Source: Bacillus ectoiniformans | Lineage (GTDB): Bacteria; Bacillota; Bacilli; Bacillales; Domibacillaceae | Length of the DNA stretch: 64,000 nucleotides | Direction: 5' to 3' | Assembly (NCBI RefSeq): GCF_016908875.1 | Contig: NZ_JAFBES010000008.1 | Location: forward strand, 1 to 64,000 | In this document: one piece after another, positions 18,835 to 27,609 of the stretch | Layout: each line of letters starts with the position of its first letter | How positions within the stretch are numbered: the stretch's first letter is position 1 | Notes under the pieces: model-generated | What the model was told of the DNA's origin: nothing | Seen by the model: the letters and a program-made list of their open reading frames with translations, nothing else | The model's database searches: none | Made by a program: the position numbers and the translations under genes

Positions 18835-19890
18835 TTAAAAAGTATATTTGATTTGCTGTTTTTCTTCATGGCGTTCTATAGCCAGTGAAATGAGCTTTTC
18901 AATGAGTTCAGAGTAGTCCACTCCAGTATGCTTCCATAAAAGCGGGAACATACTAAATGGTGTGAAGCCAGGCATGGTGTTCACTTCGTTAATAATCAAT
19001 TGGCCATCTTCCGTCAAAAAGAAATCGGCACGGACTAAACCGGAACAATCAAGCGCCTGATATGCTTGAATCGCCATCTCACGCATCTGTTGCTGTGTTT
19101 CTTCTGCCATTTCAGCAGGAATAATTAAAGCTGTATTTCCATCTTCATATTTCGCTTTATAATCGTAGAAATCCTTTTTAGGAACGATTTCTCCAATGAC
19201 AGAGCATTCGGGTTCATCATTGCCAAGAACGCCGACTTCGACTTCACGAGCCGTCACGCCTTCTTCAATAATAATTTTCCGGTCAAATTGGAAAGCTTCT
19301 GCAAATGCCGCCTCAAGCTCTGAGCGATTCGTACACTTGCTGATTCCAACGCTAGATCCTAGATTAGCCGGTTTAACGAAACAAGGATAGCCTAATGTTT
19401 TTTCTACTCGTTCATATGCTGCGCTTTCATCTGCTTGCCACTCCTTGCGAATGAGCCACACATAGCCTACTTGAGGAAGTCCAGCCTGAGCAAACACATT
19501 CTTCATGACCACTTTATCCATACCAGCAGAGGAAGCAAGCACGCCATTGCCCACGTACGGAAGGTTCATTACTTCAAGCATGCCTTGCACGGTGCCATCT
19601 TCTCCGTTTGGACCGTGAAGCAATGGGAAGATAACGTCGTATTTCCCGCCTGAAAGACTATTAAACACACTTTCTTCATTTTCAGAAGCAGTCAGCTGAA
19701 GTTCAGCCACATCTTCTACAGGAGAAGATAGTTGTTCGCCTTCTATCCATTGGCCTGCGATTGTTATGTAGACCGGATAGATCTCAAACTTGTTTAAGTC
19801 CAGAGCACCGATTACGGCCTTGGCTGTTTGTAAAGAGACTTGATGTTCTGCTGATTTCCCGCCATATAGTAAACATAATTTAGTTTTCAT
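18835..19890 (-). CDS. ddl: D-alanine--D-alanine ligase
   Basis: 351 residues from the ATG at 19890 (GGGAGG at 6-bp spacing); the in-frame upstream start is rejected. ATP-grasp enzyme: [13 protein letters not shown] and [13 protein letters not shown] at the N-terminus, [16 protein letters not shown] in the ATP site, and [10 protein letters not shown] plus [16 protein letters not shown] at the metal and active site. The phenylalanine or tyrosine that sets D-Ala versus D-lactate use cannot be judged safely here. Confidence 0.97.
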   Translation of the reverse strand: MKTKLCLLYGGKSAEHQVSLQTAKAVIGALDLNKFEIYPVYITIAGQWIEGEQLSSPVEDVAELQLTASENEESVFNSLSGGKYDVIFPLLHGPNGEDGTVQGMLEVMNLPYVGNGVLASSAGMDKVVMKNVFAQAGLPQVGYVWLIRKEWQADESAAYERVEKTLGYPCFVKPANLGSSVGISKCTNRSELEAAFAEAFQFDRKIIIEEGVTAREVEVGVLGNDEPECSVIGEIVPKKDFYDYKAKYEDGNTALIIPAEMAEETQQQMREMAIQAYQALDCSGLVRADFFLTEDGQLIINEVNTMPGFTPFSMFPLLWKHTGVDYSELIEKLISLAIERHEEKQQIKYTF

Positions 19891-20096
19891 ATTGACCCTC
19901 CCATACATAAAAGAAAGATTGCACTATCTTTTATTTTAACATGCTTTAGTTAAAGAAAAACAATATTTCCTTGCTACTATCCTACCTATTTCTACTGTAT
20001 GCAAATTATCGCCTAATAAAACCAGGACAAATGAAGCTTATAAACAGACCCTTCAAACATTCACTCTTGGAGATTGCTTCTATATTATGTAAGCAA

Positions 20097-20124
20097 CCCC
20101 CGGATCAGGTTGTTTATCCGGGGG
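20097..20124 (-). terminator. Strong GC hairpin downstream of the 20135-20911 gene
   Basis: CCCCCGGAT/ATCCGGGGG forms a perfect 9-bp stem with a 10-nt loop. The T tract after it is poor on both strands, so it may terminate weakly or only protect the 3' end of the transcript. Confidence 0.5.
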
Positions 20125-20134
20125 ATTTCATTCA

Positions 20135-20911
20135 TTATTTATTGAAATAAACGCTCCACTCATGCGTTCTTTTATCAAACACTAAATGGCCATCCGGCAT
20201 ACTGCGGTAAGTCGTCATGTATTCTTCAAACATCTCATCCATGTTGCTAAAGTCACCAATTACCCATACCGGAATTTCTACGCTTGCTCTGTTTTGCGCC
20301 GCCTTCGAAAGGGAAAATACCATCCCCTCTTTCATTTTATCTGTAAAGGACGCCATAATCTCTTTAGGAATTGGCGGAAGCGGCAGGCCCTTCTTTAACC
20401 CAAAGAATGAGCGCTCACTTCTAAAATGACCAAGCTTTAACGAAATGGCACGGCCAAGCATATGATAGAAATCGGACGTATTCCGGTAATACGTTTTATT
20501 AAACCATTCATCATCTTGCGATAAATAAACAAAGCGATTATTTAACTTGCTGTAAAAAGGGCGCCGCAAATGATCTTTGGAATGACCAAGGTATAGCAAT
20601 TCAGCAATTTCCTGCCCGTCAAGTTCATTAAGCCCGTCCGTGTCTTCAAAATCAATCCAGCAAAAACTGCCGTATTCAGCTATATCTTCTTTCAGAAGCT
20701 TGCTTATATCTTCCGAATCGACATACTCAAATCTTGTATGCATATTAAATTCACTCTCATTATAGCCGTGTTTTAGCAGCACAAGGTGATTTAATTCTCT
20801 GGGAAGACTCCTCACGAATTCATGAAATTCGACTCCATAAGAAACCGTATACTGATGGGCTGTATTTAAATGAACATAAATAAGCTCTTTCATATTTCCG
20901 TGACTTTTCAA
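20135..20911 (-). CDS. Conserved hypothetical protein
   Basis: 258 residues, no family that I can name with certainty. The sequence is soluble-looking, rich in aromatic residues (EFNMHTRFEYVDSED, SFCWIDFED, DEWFNKTYYRNTSDFYHMLG), with no signal peptide and no membrane segment. The TTG at 20911 is chosen because CGGAGG lies 8 bp upstream; a later ATG at 20893 has only a weak site. It stands alone between ddl and mgtE with its own hairpin behind it. Confidence 0.75.
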   Translation of the reverse strand: MKSHGNMKELIYVHLNTAHQYTVSYGVEFHEFVRSLPRELNHLVLLKHGYNESEFNMHTRFEYVDSEDISKLLKEDIAEYGSFCWIDFEDTDGLNELDGQEIAELLYLGHSKDHLRRPFYSKLNNRFVYLSQDDEWFNKTYYRNTSDFYHMLGRAISLKLGHFRSERSFFGLKKGLPLPPIPKEIMASFTDKMKEGMVFSLSKAAQNRASVEIPVWVIGDFSNMDEMFEEYMTTYRSMPDGHLVFDKRTHEWSVYFNK

Positions 20912-21103
20912 TGCTAAAACCTCCGAATCATCCCAACTTACATGGTCTTTTCCACGTCAATTTTTATATACTTCCTATTTTAGCAAAATAATTGAAAAAC
21001 ACGTATGTTAAAATACAAATAATTCATCAATCTTTTTCATTTTTTTTGTATTCGTTTTATAATAAATGAGAATTTATACTTCTAATGTAAGGGGGGAATG
21101 CAA

Positions 21104-22462
21104 ATGATTAATAATTTAACAGAAGATCAAATGACACTGCTCGTCATCAAAGCGCTGAAAGAAGGGAAAAAAATTGAACTTCAAAAGCTGATTGATGAAC
21201 TTCATCCGTATGATATGGCGGCCATTTATCAAAACTTGCCTGACAAGCATCAAACGAGATTCCTGCTTCACTTAAGCATTCCCATCCTGACAGACATGAT
21301 TCAAGAGCTCGATAATGAGGATCAGCTGGCCGTCTTGAAGAAAGTCGGTAAAGAAAGAACTCGGAAAGTTCTCGATGATATGGATAACGATGATCTTGCC
21401 TCTCTATTAGATGATATGTCTCCTGAAAAGATTAAAGAATTCTTAGCAGGCATGAAGAAAGAAGAGTCTACCATTGTACAAAGCATGATGGCCTATCCGC
21501 CGGAGACAGCTGGACGGCTCATGACGAATCGGTTTGTCTGGATTAAGAGCACTTATACAGTTAGAGAAGCAGTCGAGAAGTTAAAGTCATTTGCCGAATT
21601 TGCGGAGACGATCAATTATCTCTATGTAATAGATGAACAAAAAAAACTTGTCGGCGTCGTTTCCTATCGCGATATGCTCATGGCAGATACCTATGAGAAA
21701 GTAGCGGATATCATGTATGGCCGCGTGATTTCAGTTTCTGTTTATACCGATCAAGAGGAAATCGCTCGTTTAATAGAACGATATGATTTCTTAGCTATTC
21801 CTGTTGTAGATGAAGATGAAATTCTTGTTGGAATTGTTACGTTCGATGACATTTTAGACGTTGTTATTCAAGAAGCCAACGAGGATATTGAGAAACTATC
21901 CGCTTCCGGTAAATCGATCGACTTCGACACGAAAGCATCTGTGGCAGCCTTTAGACGGCTCCCCTGGCTGATTTTATTATTGTTTATTGGACTCGTATCT
22001 GGAAGTATTATTTCCGGCTATGAAGACACGCTGCAAAAGGTGGTTGCCCTCACCTTCTTTATGCCGATGATCGCCGGGATGACTGGTAATACAGGTACAC
22101 AGTCCCTTGCTGTTGTGGTACGGGGACTTGCTTCACGTGACATTGATATGAAAACGGTGATGTCTTTAGTAGCCCGTGAATTTGGGGTTGGCTTGATCAT
22201 TGGAACGACTTGCGGATTGTTAATTTTCTTTATCGCTTTATTCTGGCAAGGCAGTTCAATCCTAGGAATTGTAGTAGGGGCTTCTCTCCTTCTCACCTTA
22301 ATCATCGGTACACTTGCAGGTACAGTGATTCCGCTGATTTTGTACAAATTAAATATTGATCCTGCTGTTGCTTCAGGACCGCTTATTACCACGATTAACG
22401 ATATTTTTTCTTTAATTACTTATTTCACTATCGCTTCTTGGTTCCTGCAGCAGCTCATGTAG
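21104..22462 (+). CDS. mgtE: MgtE-family magnesium transporter
   Basis: 452 residues. The N-terminal MgtE_N helical repeat domain has LHPYDMAAIYQNLPDKHQTRFL and DMDNDDLASLLDDMSPEK. A CBS pair follows at about 135-255, then five transmembrane helices from about residue 285 with the signature MPMIAGMTGNTGTQSLAV, which lines the ion path. The ATG at 21104 has GGGGGG at 7 bp; the ATG two codons earlier is too close to the site. No M-box riboswitch pattern is seen upstream, unlike some Bacillus mgtE genes. Confidence 0.95.
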   Translation: MINNLTEDQMTLLVIKALKEGKKIELQKLIDELHPYDMAAIYQNLPDKHQTRFLLHLSIPILTDMIQELDNEDQLAVLKKVGKERTRKVLDDMDNDDLASLLDDMSPEKIKEFLAGMKKEESTIVQSMMAYPPETAGRLMTNRFVWIKSTYTVREAVEKLKSFAEFAETINYLYVIDEQKKLVGVVSYRDMLMADTYEKVADIMYGRVISVSVYTDQEEIARLIERYDFLAIPVVDEDEILVGIVTFDDILDVVIQEANEDIEKLSASGKSIDFDTKASVAAFRRLPWLILLLFIGLVSGSIISGYEDTLQKVVALTFFMPMIAGMTGNTGTQSLAVVVRGLASRDIDMKTVMSLVAREFGVGLIIGTTCGLLIFFIALFWQGSSILGIVVGASLLLTLIIGTLAGTVIPLILYKLNIDPAVASGPLITTINDIFSLITYFTIASWFLQQLM

Positions 22463-22473
22463 GATCTGAAACT

Positions 22474-22542
22474 AGCCGGCATTCCTTTTAAATAAGCCTT
22501 GAGAAAATGTGCAGCAGGCTTGACAAAGGCAACCGGCTTTTT
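22474..22542 (+). terminator. Terminator of mgtE
   Basis: A large imperfect hairpin with outer stem AGCCGG/CCGGCT, inner CCTTT/AAAGG and AAGCC/GGCTT is followed by a short T run. Confidence 0.6.
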
Positions 22543-22647
22543 CACCGTAAACAGACTCTATTATTTCAACCAAATAAAAGCTGATTGCCAGAAAGAATTA
22601 ATTGAATATTACACACGATCACCACATATTCTGATAGTAGCAATAAT

Positions 22648-22676
22648 TTGACTGAATAATCTGTATTTAATATAAT
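22648..22676 (+). promoter_or_regulatory. SigA promoter of the CNNM exporter gene
   Basis: TTGACT, a 17-bp spacer and TATAAT. It implies a leader of about 185 nt before the TTG start at 22869. Confidence 0.9.
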
Positions 22677-22682
22677 ATCCTT

Positions 22683-22868
22683 AACATAGAAGTCTGCAAG
22701 GAGTGATGACATGGGGCAGTGAAGGTAACATATCCGTTCGCCGATACGCTTTACTTGTCGCATCATGACAAGGGGAAGCAAGAAGTAAATTCTGATTTAC
22801 CAATCTGGTAAATTTCATTTTACAGGAGGTGACTCCTTTCCCGTTTGCTAACGGGTGGAGGAAACTAT
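22683..22868 (+). promoter_or_regulatory. Long structured leader with alternative hairpins (candidate RNA switch)
   Basis: The leader holds a hairpin CTTGTC/GACAAG near 22755-22772. It then holds alternating GTAAAT/ATTTAC segments (22785-22823), of which ATTTACCA/TGGTAAAT (22795-22813) is the strongest. Next come AGGAG-GTGA-CTCCT (22824-22837) and CCCGTT-TGCT-AACGGG (22840-22855), directly before the true ribosome site GGAGG (22857-22861). CTCC (22833-22836) can pair either with the upstream AGGAG or with the ribosome-site GGAG, which is the layout of a translational switch. A short frame (22706-22768, 20 codons) starts 2 bp behind AAGGAG and may be a leader peptide. I do not recognise a known riboswitch class. 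Confidence 0.55.
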
Positions 22869-24227
22869 TTGGATATAATGAACCTGGTTCTTGTTGGCAC
22901 TCTTATCGCTTTAACGGCTTTCTTTGTGGCATCAGAGTTTGCCATTGTTAAAGTCAGACGTTCACGTATTGATCAATTAATCGAAGAGGGCAATAAACGC
23001 GCCTTTTCTGCCAAACAAGTGATTACACAGCTTGATGAATACCTATCTGCTTGCCAGCTCGGTATTACAATTACCGCTTTAGCGTTGGGGTGGATTGGAG
23101 AACCCGCAGTTGCTAAGCTTTTCAGTCCGATATTTGCTTTATTAACTATCCCTGACTCACTATCTCAAGTGATTTCAATTGGCACAGCGTTCGGTGCCAT
23201 CACTTTCTTGCATGTAGTGGTTGGAGAATTGGCTCCAAAGACACTGGCCATTCAAAAGGCTGAAACTTTGACACTTGTTCTAGCTAAGCCACTTATCCTC
23301 TTTTACCGCCTTATGTATCCATTTATTTGGACACTGAATGGGGCAGCGCGAATGGTCGTTGGTCTATTTGGATTAAAGCCTGCCTCTGAAAGCGAACTTG
23401 CTCATTCAGAGGAAGAGCTGCGAATTATTTTATCTGAGAGTTTAAAGAATGGGGAAATCAACCCCGCTGAATTTAAATATGTGAATAATATTTTTGAATT
23501 TGATGAACGGCTTGCTAAAGAAATCATGGTTCCACGGACTGAAATCTTTTCCTTACCAAAGGAAACAACGATCAGCCAATTTATTGATAAAGTAAGCGAT
23601 GAGAAATTTACTCGCTATCCTATTATAGACGGGGATAAAGATCATATTATCGGTTTAGTCAACTACAAAGAAGTGCTGATTGATTACATTAAAAGCGGGC
23701 AAAAACCCGTTTCTCTTGAAACCTATGTACGTCCAATTATTCGGGTGATTGAATCGGTTCCCATTCATGAACTGCTTGTAAAAATGCAAAAAGAACGGAT
23801 TCACATGGCGATCTTAATGGATGAGTATGGAGGAACTTCAGGTTTAGTAACTGTAGAAGATATCTTGGAAGAAATTGTGGGAGAAATACGGGATGAATTT
23901 GATTCAGATGAAGTTCCTGTCATTCAGGAATTAAACCCTTCTCACTATATTATCGATGGCAAAGTCCTAGTAGATGAAGTCAACAGCCTTCTTCAATTAG
24001 ATTTAGAAGATGATGATATTGATACTATTGGCGGGTGGGTGCTCACTGAGAATTATGAAGCCGCCCAAGGGGATTCGATTGAACATAATGGCTATGTATT
24101 TACGGTAGTAGAAATGGAAGATCATCAGATTAAATATGTGGAAGCAAGGAAAAAGCCGCAAATCGAAGAAACGGTGATCAGCAAGCCTCCTCCTCTCCCT
24201 CTTGCAGAATCCAAAATCATACTATAA
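22869..24227 (+). CDS. CNNM/CorC-family transporter (hemolysin-like, YhdP/MpfA type)
   Basis: 452 residues from a TTG start (GGAGG 7 bp upstream), beginning MDIMNLVLVGTLIALTAFFVASEFAI as in the B. subtilis YhdP family. The CNNM (DUF21) membrane domain occupies about 1-190, with SEFAIVKVRRSRIDQLI and ACQLGITITALALGWIGEP. Two CBS domains follow (MVPRTEIFSLPKETT; MAILMDEYGGTSGLVTVEDILEEIVGEIRDEFD) and a C-terminal CorC_HlyC domain. B. subtilis YhdP (MpfA) exports magnesium; which paralogue this is cannot be settled by eye. Its neighbour mgtE imports magnesium. A second TTG at 22845 lies too far from a ribosome site. Confidence 0.93.
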   Translation: MDIMNLVLVGTLIALTAFFVASEFAIVKVRRSRIDQLIEEGNKRAFSAKQVITQLDEYLSACQLGITITALALGWIGEPAVAKLFSPIFALLTIPDSLSQVISIGTAFGAITFLHVVVGELAPKTLAIQKAETLTLVLAKPLILFYRLMYPFIWTLNGAARMVVGLFGLKPASESELAHSEEELRIILSESLKNGEINPAEFKYVNNIFEFDERLAKEIMVPRTEIFSLPKETTISQFIDKVSDEKFTRYPIIDGDKDHIIGLVNYKEVLIDYIKSGQKPVSLETYVRPIIRVIESVPIHELLVKMQKERIHMAILMDEYGGTSGLVTVEDILEEIVGEIRDEFDSDEVPVIQELNPSHYIIDGKVLVDEVNSLLQLDLEDDDIDTIGGWVLTENYEAAQGDSIEHNGYVFTVVEMEDHQIKYVEARKKPQIEETVISKPPPLPLAESKIIL

Positions 24228-24249
24228 AATATTTTCTTGCATAACCTAT

Positions 24250-24294
24250 GAAAAATGATCGAATCTTAAGATTCAGATCATTTTTTTATTTTTT
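24250..24294 (+). terminator. Terminator of the CNNM transporter gene
   Basis: AAAAATGATC...GATCATTTTT with an inner AATCTTAAGATT is followed by long T runs. Confidence 0.85.
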
Positions 24295-24392
24295 CAACTT
24301 TTCCTCCGCTCAAGCGGCTCAGAAGGAATTAACTAACAGATAACGAATATAATGAATACAGCCTGAGCTGAACGTAAGATTGGAGCAGTGCT

Positions 24393-25106
24393 ATGATCTG
24401 GATTTTGATCTTTATTTCTTTTATCCTTGGCTATATGATTTTACCTACCATTTTCATTCGCAAGTTAGCGATTGGGATTCATAAACGAGGACCTAAAACT
24501 CGCAAGATCGCCTTAACCTTTGATGATGGGCCCGATCCTGTTTATACACGATTACTATTAGATGTATTAAAGAAACACCAGGCAAAGGCCACCTTTTTTG
24601 TCGTAGGCGCAAAAGTTCAGGCACATCCTGACATTGTAAAGGAGATTCACAGCCAGGGGCATGTAATTGGTATTCATAACTATTATCATTATTCCAATTG
24701 GCTGCTTCCGCCCATCCTTTTAAGGAGACAGTTAAAACAAGCCGAATCGGTGATTGAAGAGGTGATTGGAGAGCGCCCCACATACTACCGTCCGCCTTGG
24801 GGTCATTTTAATTTATTTTCACTTCTTTCCTCGAGAGGTTACGAAACAATTATGTGGTCGGCGATACCGGGTGACTGGAAACAACACGTGAAGCCTGAAG
24901 AGCTCGCAACTCGTTTAAAAGACGCCCGAGAAGAAGGCGCCATTATCACTCTTCATGACAGCGGAGATACTTTGGGAGCCGATCTTCACGCTCCTCGAAA
25001 TACGGTTCAAGCGTTGGATCTGTTCCTGTCAGATCCAGAGTCAAGGACTTATCAATTTGTTACAATACCAGCCTTGATCCATGCAAACCAAGAAAATGAG
25101 GGGTAA
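24393..25106 (+). CDS. Polysaccharide deacetylase (NodB domain), membrane-anchored
   Basis: 237 residues. One N-terminal transmembrane anchor (about 2-22) precedes a NodB domain with motif 1 LTFDDGPDP, motif 2 GHVIGIHNYYH (the first His is replaced by G-I around the usual HxxxH spacing, so metal binding should be checked), motif 3 RPPWGHF, motif 4 WSAIPGDWK and motif 5 ITLHDSG. It probably removes acetyl groups from an envelope glycan; the substrate is unknown. GGAG stands 7 bp before the ATG. It runs directly into the DedA gene. Confidence 0.9.
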   Translation: MIWILIFISFILGYMILPTIFIRKLAIGIHKRGPKTRKIALTFDDGPDPVYTRLLLDVLKKHQAKATFFVVGAKVQAHPDIVKEIHSQGHVIGIHNYYHYSNWLLPPILLRRQLKQAESVIEEVIGERPTYYRPPWGHFNLFSLLSSRGYETIMWSAIPGDWKQHVKPEELATRLKDAREEGAIITLHDSGDTLGADLHAPRNTVQALDLFLSDPESRTYQFVTIPALIHANQENEG

Positions 25107-25107
25107 T

Positions 25108-25683
25108 ATGGAATCACAAATCCTAATTTATTTATCTCAATACGGGTACATTATTTTATTTTTAGTCGGTGTGTTTGGCATTGCAGGAATTCCTGTACCA
25201 GAAGAAAGTTTATTCGTTTATTTGGGCATACTAGCTAAAAACGATAAAATAGATTTTTCCACCGCTTGGCTTTCCCTTTCTCTTGGCGCTTTTACAGGCA
25301 TGCTGATCAGCTATTTTCTAGGCAGGAAAATTGGCAAGCCGCTGCTTGAGCGTTATGGTAAATATGTCGGCATGAATAAAGGAAAGTGGAGCAAATTTGT
25401 CCTGCATTGGGATATGAAAAAATCTTTATTTGCAGGGTTCTTCATTCCAGGGATCCGGCAATTCAATCCATACTTCGCAGGAATGGCGAAATTCCCATTG
25501 ATTGGTTTTATCATTATTTCTGTTTTGGGCTCATTATTATGGGTATGGGTTTATATATTTATTGGTTTTGTTATCAGTTCATATATTCGTATTGAACCGC
25601 TTTACTTAACCATAGGCGGAGCCTGTTTTTTCTTAATCTTCGTCATACACTTACTGATGAAATGGAAAAAGTCCCGGCGCTGA
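25108..25683 (+). CDS. DedA-family membrane protein
   Basis: 191 residues from the ATG at 25108, one base after the previous stop codon, with GAGGGG as ribosome site inside that stop region. DedA/VTT motifs are visible: GIPVPEESLFVYLGILA near residue 28, GAFTGMLISYFLGRKIGKPLLERYGKYVG, and FAGFFIPGIRQFNPYFAGMAKFP with the conserved proline and arginine. Family members recycle undecaprenyl phosphate or lipids across the membrane. Its place between a deacetylase and a glycosyltransferase suggests envelope glycan or glycolipid work. Confidence 0.92.
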   Translation: MESQILIYLSQYGYIILFLVGVFGIAGIPVPEESLFVYLGILAKNDKIDFSTAWLSLSLGAFTGMLISYFLGRKIGKPLLERYGKYVGMNKGKWSKFVLHWDMKKSLFAGFFIPGIRQFNPYFAGMAKFPLIGFIIISVLGSLLWVWVYIFIGFVISSYIRIEPLYLTIGGACFFLIFVIHLLMKWKKSRR

Positions 25684-25698
25684 AAAGGAGAGTTGCCT

Positions 25699-26841
25699 AT
25701 GAAGATCTTGCTATTGCCATTATTCCGAATGCCTTCTGGGCACCATAAAGCTGCTGAAGCCATCATTGGCCATTTACCTGTTGCTGAAGAGCAATTGGAA
25801 ATAAAGACAATTGATGTTTTAAGTCATTTCCATGGAGGATTAGAGACCGCTATTTCTCGTGTTTATTTGCAATGGATCAATAGAAAACCTTCCTCTTACA
25901 GCAAATTTTATAAATCATTTATGTATACGGACCACCCTAACATTTGGTCTTCTCTATGCTTATGGAACAATTACTTTGAATGGAAAATGGAACAGCTGAT
26001 TAACAAAGAACAGCCTGATTTAATCATATGTACTCACTGTTATCCATCGAAGCTTTTAAATAACTTAAAAAGAAAACACAAAGTGCACGCACCTGTGATT
26101 AATGTCTACACGGACTTTTTCATAAATTCAGTTTGGGGCAAGAGCGATATTGACTATCATTTTGTCCCCCACCGCGAAGCAAAAGAACAATTAATGAAAC
26201 AGTTTGGTCTACAAGAAGACCGCGTCTATGTGACTGGCATCCCTGTCCACCCTTCCCTTTACCAAAAAGAAGAGATGCCGGCTGAAAAATATATTTTAAT
26301 TGCGGGTGGAAACAGCGGACTCGGGAATTTGACGGCTATTCTTACTCACCTTTCTGAATCAGAGCTGTTTTATTCTTATAAGGTTCTTTGCGGAAACAAC
26401 AAAAAATTGTATGAATGGGTATCCTCTCTCAATCATAAGAGCATAGAAGCCATTCCATATACAAGCTGCCGTCAGCAAATGAATCGGTATTATGAAGGGG
26501 CGGCTGCCATTATAACGAAACCAGGCGGCGTGACAATCAGTGAAGTGCTGAAGAAAGAACTTCCTATTTTTATTTTAGAATGTTTACCTGGTCAAGAAGA
26601 GCTGAACGTTGATTATTTAAATAAACATCATTTGATCTATCAATTGGATCTCAACCAGCCGATTGAAAAGCAATTAAAGAAGTATCTCCATAATGAAATG
26701 GAAAAGAATAAATGGCAGCGCAGATTGTCCACTTATCAGCTGGAGAAAGAAATGGATCTACAGAAAGTATTGCTTGCGGTTCTGCAAGAAGAAGAAAAAG
26801 AGCGCGAAAACTTCGCCCTTTATCCTGAATCAGCCCACTAA
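25699..26841 (+). CDS. MGDG synthase/UgtP-like glycosyltransferase (GT28-type)
   Basis: 380 residues from the ATG at 25699 (AAGGAG 8 bp upstream). The N-terminal acceptor-binding half has MPSGHHKAAEAI (like GxGHxxAA of UgtP and MGDG synthases) and CTHCYPSKLLNNL. The C-terminal UDP-sugar site is AGGNSGLGNL and ITKPGGVTISEVLKKELPIF. The likely reaction is glycosyl transfer to a lipid acceptor at the inner membrane face, but sugar and acceptor are not known. It is the third gene of the deacetylase-DedA-glycosyltransferase operon. Confidence 0.88.
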   Translation: MKILLLPLFRMPSGHHKAAEAIIGHLPVAEEQLEIKTIDVLSHFHGGLETAISRVYLQWINRKPSSYSKFYKSFMYTDHPNIWSSLCLWNNYFEWKMEQLINKEQPDLIICTHCYPSKLLNNLKRKHKVHAPVINVYTDFFINSVWGKSDIDYHFVPHREAKEQLMKQFGLQEDRVYVTGIPVHPSLYQKEEMPAEKYILIAGGNSGLGNLTAILTHLSESELFYSYKVLCGNNKKLYEWVSSLNHKSIEAIPYTSCRQQMNRYYEGAAAIITKPGGVTISEVLKKELPIFILECLPGQEELNVDYLNKHHLIYQLDLNQPIEKQLKKYLHNEMEKNKWQRRLSTYQLEKEMDLQKVLLAVLQEEEKERENFALYPESAH

Positions 26842-26863
26842 CGATATGGCTGATTCTTTTTAT
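26827..26863 (+). terminator. Terminator of the glycosyltransferase operon
   Basis: A 9-bp perfect stem GAATCAGCC/GGCTGATTC overlapping the last codons of the gene is followed by TTTTTATT. Confidence 0.85.
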
Positions 26864-26951
26864 TGTGTAATGCGAGGCTTTAAGTGGTTACTAACTTTTA
26901 ATAATGTTATAATTTTGGTTGATCATTTAAATTAAAGGAGACTATTTTTAT

Positions 26952-27533
26952 ATGTCTGAATTGATTCATCAGTTTGAAGCATGGCTGTTGGAATATGGTG
27001 TATGGGGATTAGTGATTGTTGCTTTTACTGAGTCTTCATTCTTTCCAATTCCTCCTGATGTGATTTTATTGCCGCTGTCCCTCGCCGACCCAGATCGTGC
27101 ATTAATGTTTGCCTTATACACTACACTGGCTTCTACATTCGGAGCACTTCTCGGCTGGTTAATCGGACATAAGCTCGGCAGACCTATTTTACTGAAATTT
27201 ATTTCTGAGAAAAAGATTAATAAAGTGGAAGATTACTTTAGCAGATATGGGGCGCTGGCTATTCTGATTGCAGGTTTCACCCCGATTCCATATAAGATCT
27301 TTACTGTTTTTTCAGGAGTAGCAAAAATCCCAATAAAAGTTCTGTTGATTTGGTCATTTATCGGCCGGGGACTTCGCTTCTTTACAGAAGGCTTAATTAT
27401 CTTCTGGCTTGGCGCACAAGCGAAGCCATTTATCGAGGAGAATTTCACGATGCTGACCATTGGCGGCGGAGTGATCATTTTAGCCGTCTACCTTGTCTAT
27501 CTCTACTTCAAGAAAAGAAAGAAAATTATTTAA
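26952..27533 (+). CDS. DedA/VTT-domain membrane protein (YqaA type)
   Basis: 193 residues with four to five hydrophobic segments. Motifs ESSFFPIPPDVILLPLSL, GALLGWLIGHKLGRP and IAGFTPIPYKIFTVFSGVAKIP match the YqaA-like branch of the VTT family, in which the first amphipathic hairpin carries the paired prolines. AAGGAG lies 11 bp before the ATG. A TATAAT at 26908 suggests its own promoter, with a weak -35. It is the second DedA relative within 2 kb but from a different subfamily. Confidence 0.9.
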   Translation: MSELIHQFEAWLLEYGVWGLVIVAFTESSFFPIPPDVILLPLSLADPDRALMFALYTTLASTFGALLGWLIGHKLGRPILLKFISEKKINKVEDYFSRYGALAILIAGFTPIPYKIFTVFSGVAKIPIKVLLIWSFIGRGLRFFTEGLIIFWLGAQAKPFIEENFTMLTIGGGVIILAVYLVYLYFKKRKKII

Positions 27534-27609
27534 TAACCAAAAAAAGAGGCTGATGCCCATAAAGAAGAACTTTCAGGATCCCATCATTCACTGGATCGGA
27601 AGCCATTCT

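Noticed and set aside
24880-24897. Second parS-like sequence containing CACGTG
   Set aside because: Lies inside the deacetylase coding region and matches the 16-mer only in the centre.
27534-27609. Terminator between the second DedA gene and the lipid kinase
   Set aside because: Only weak split helices (TAAAGAA/TTCTTTA, GATCC/GGATC); not convincing on either strand.
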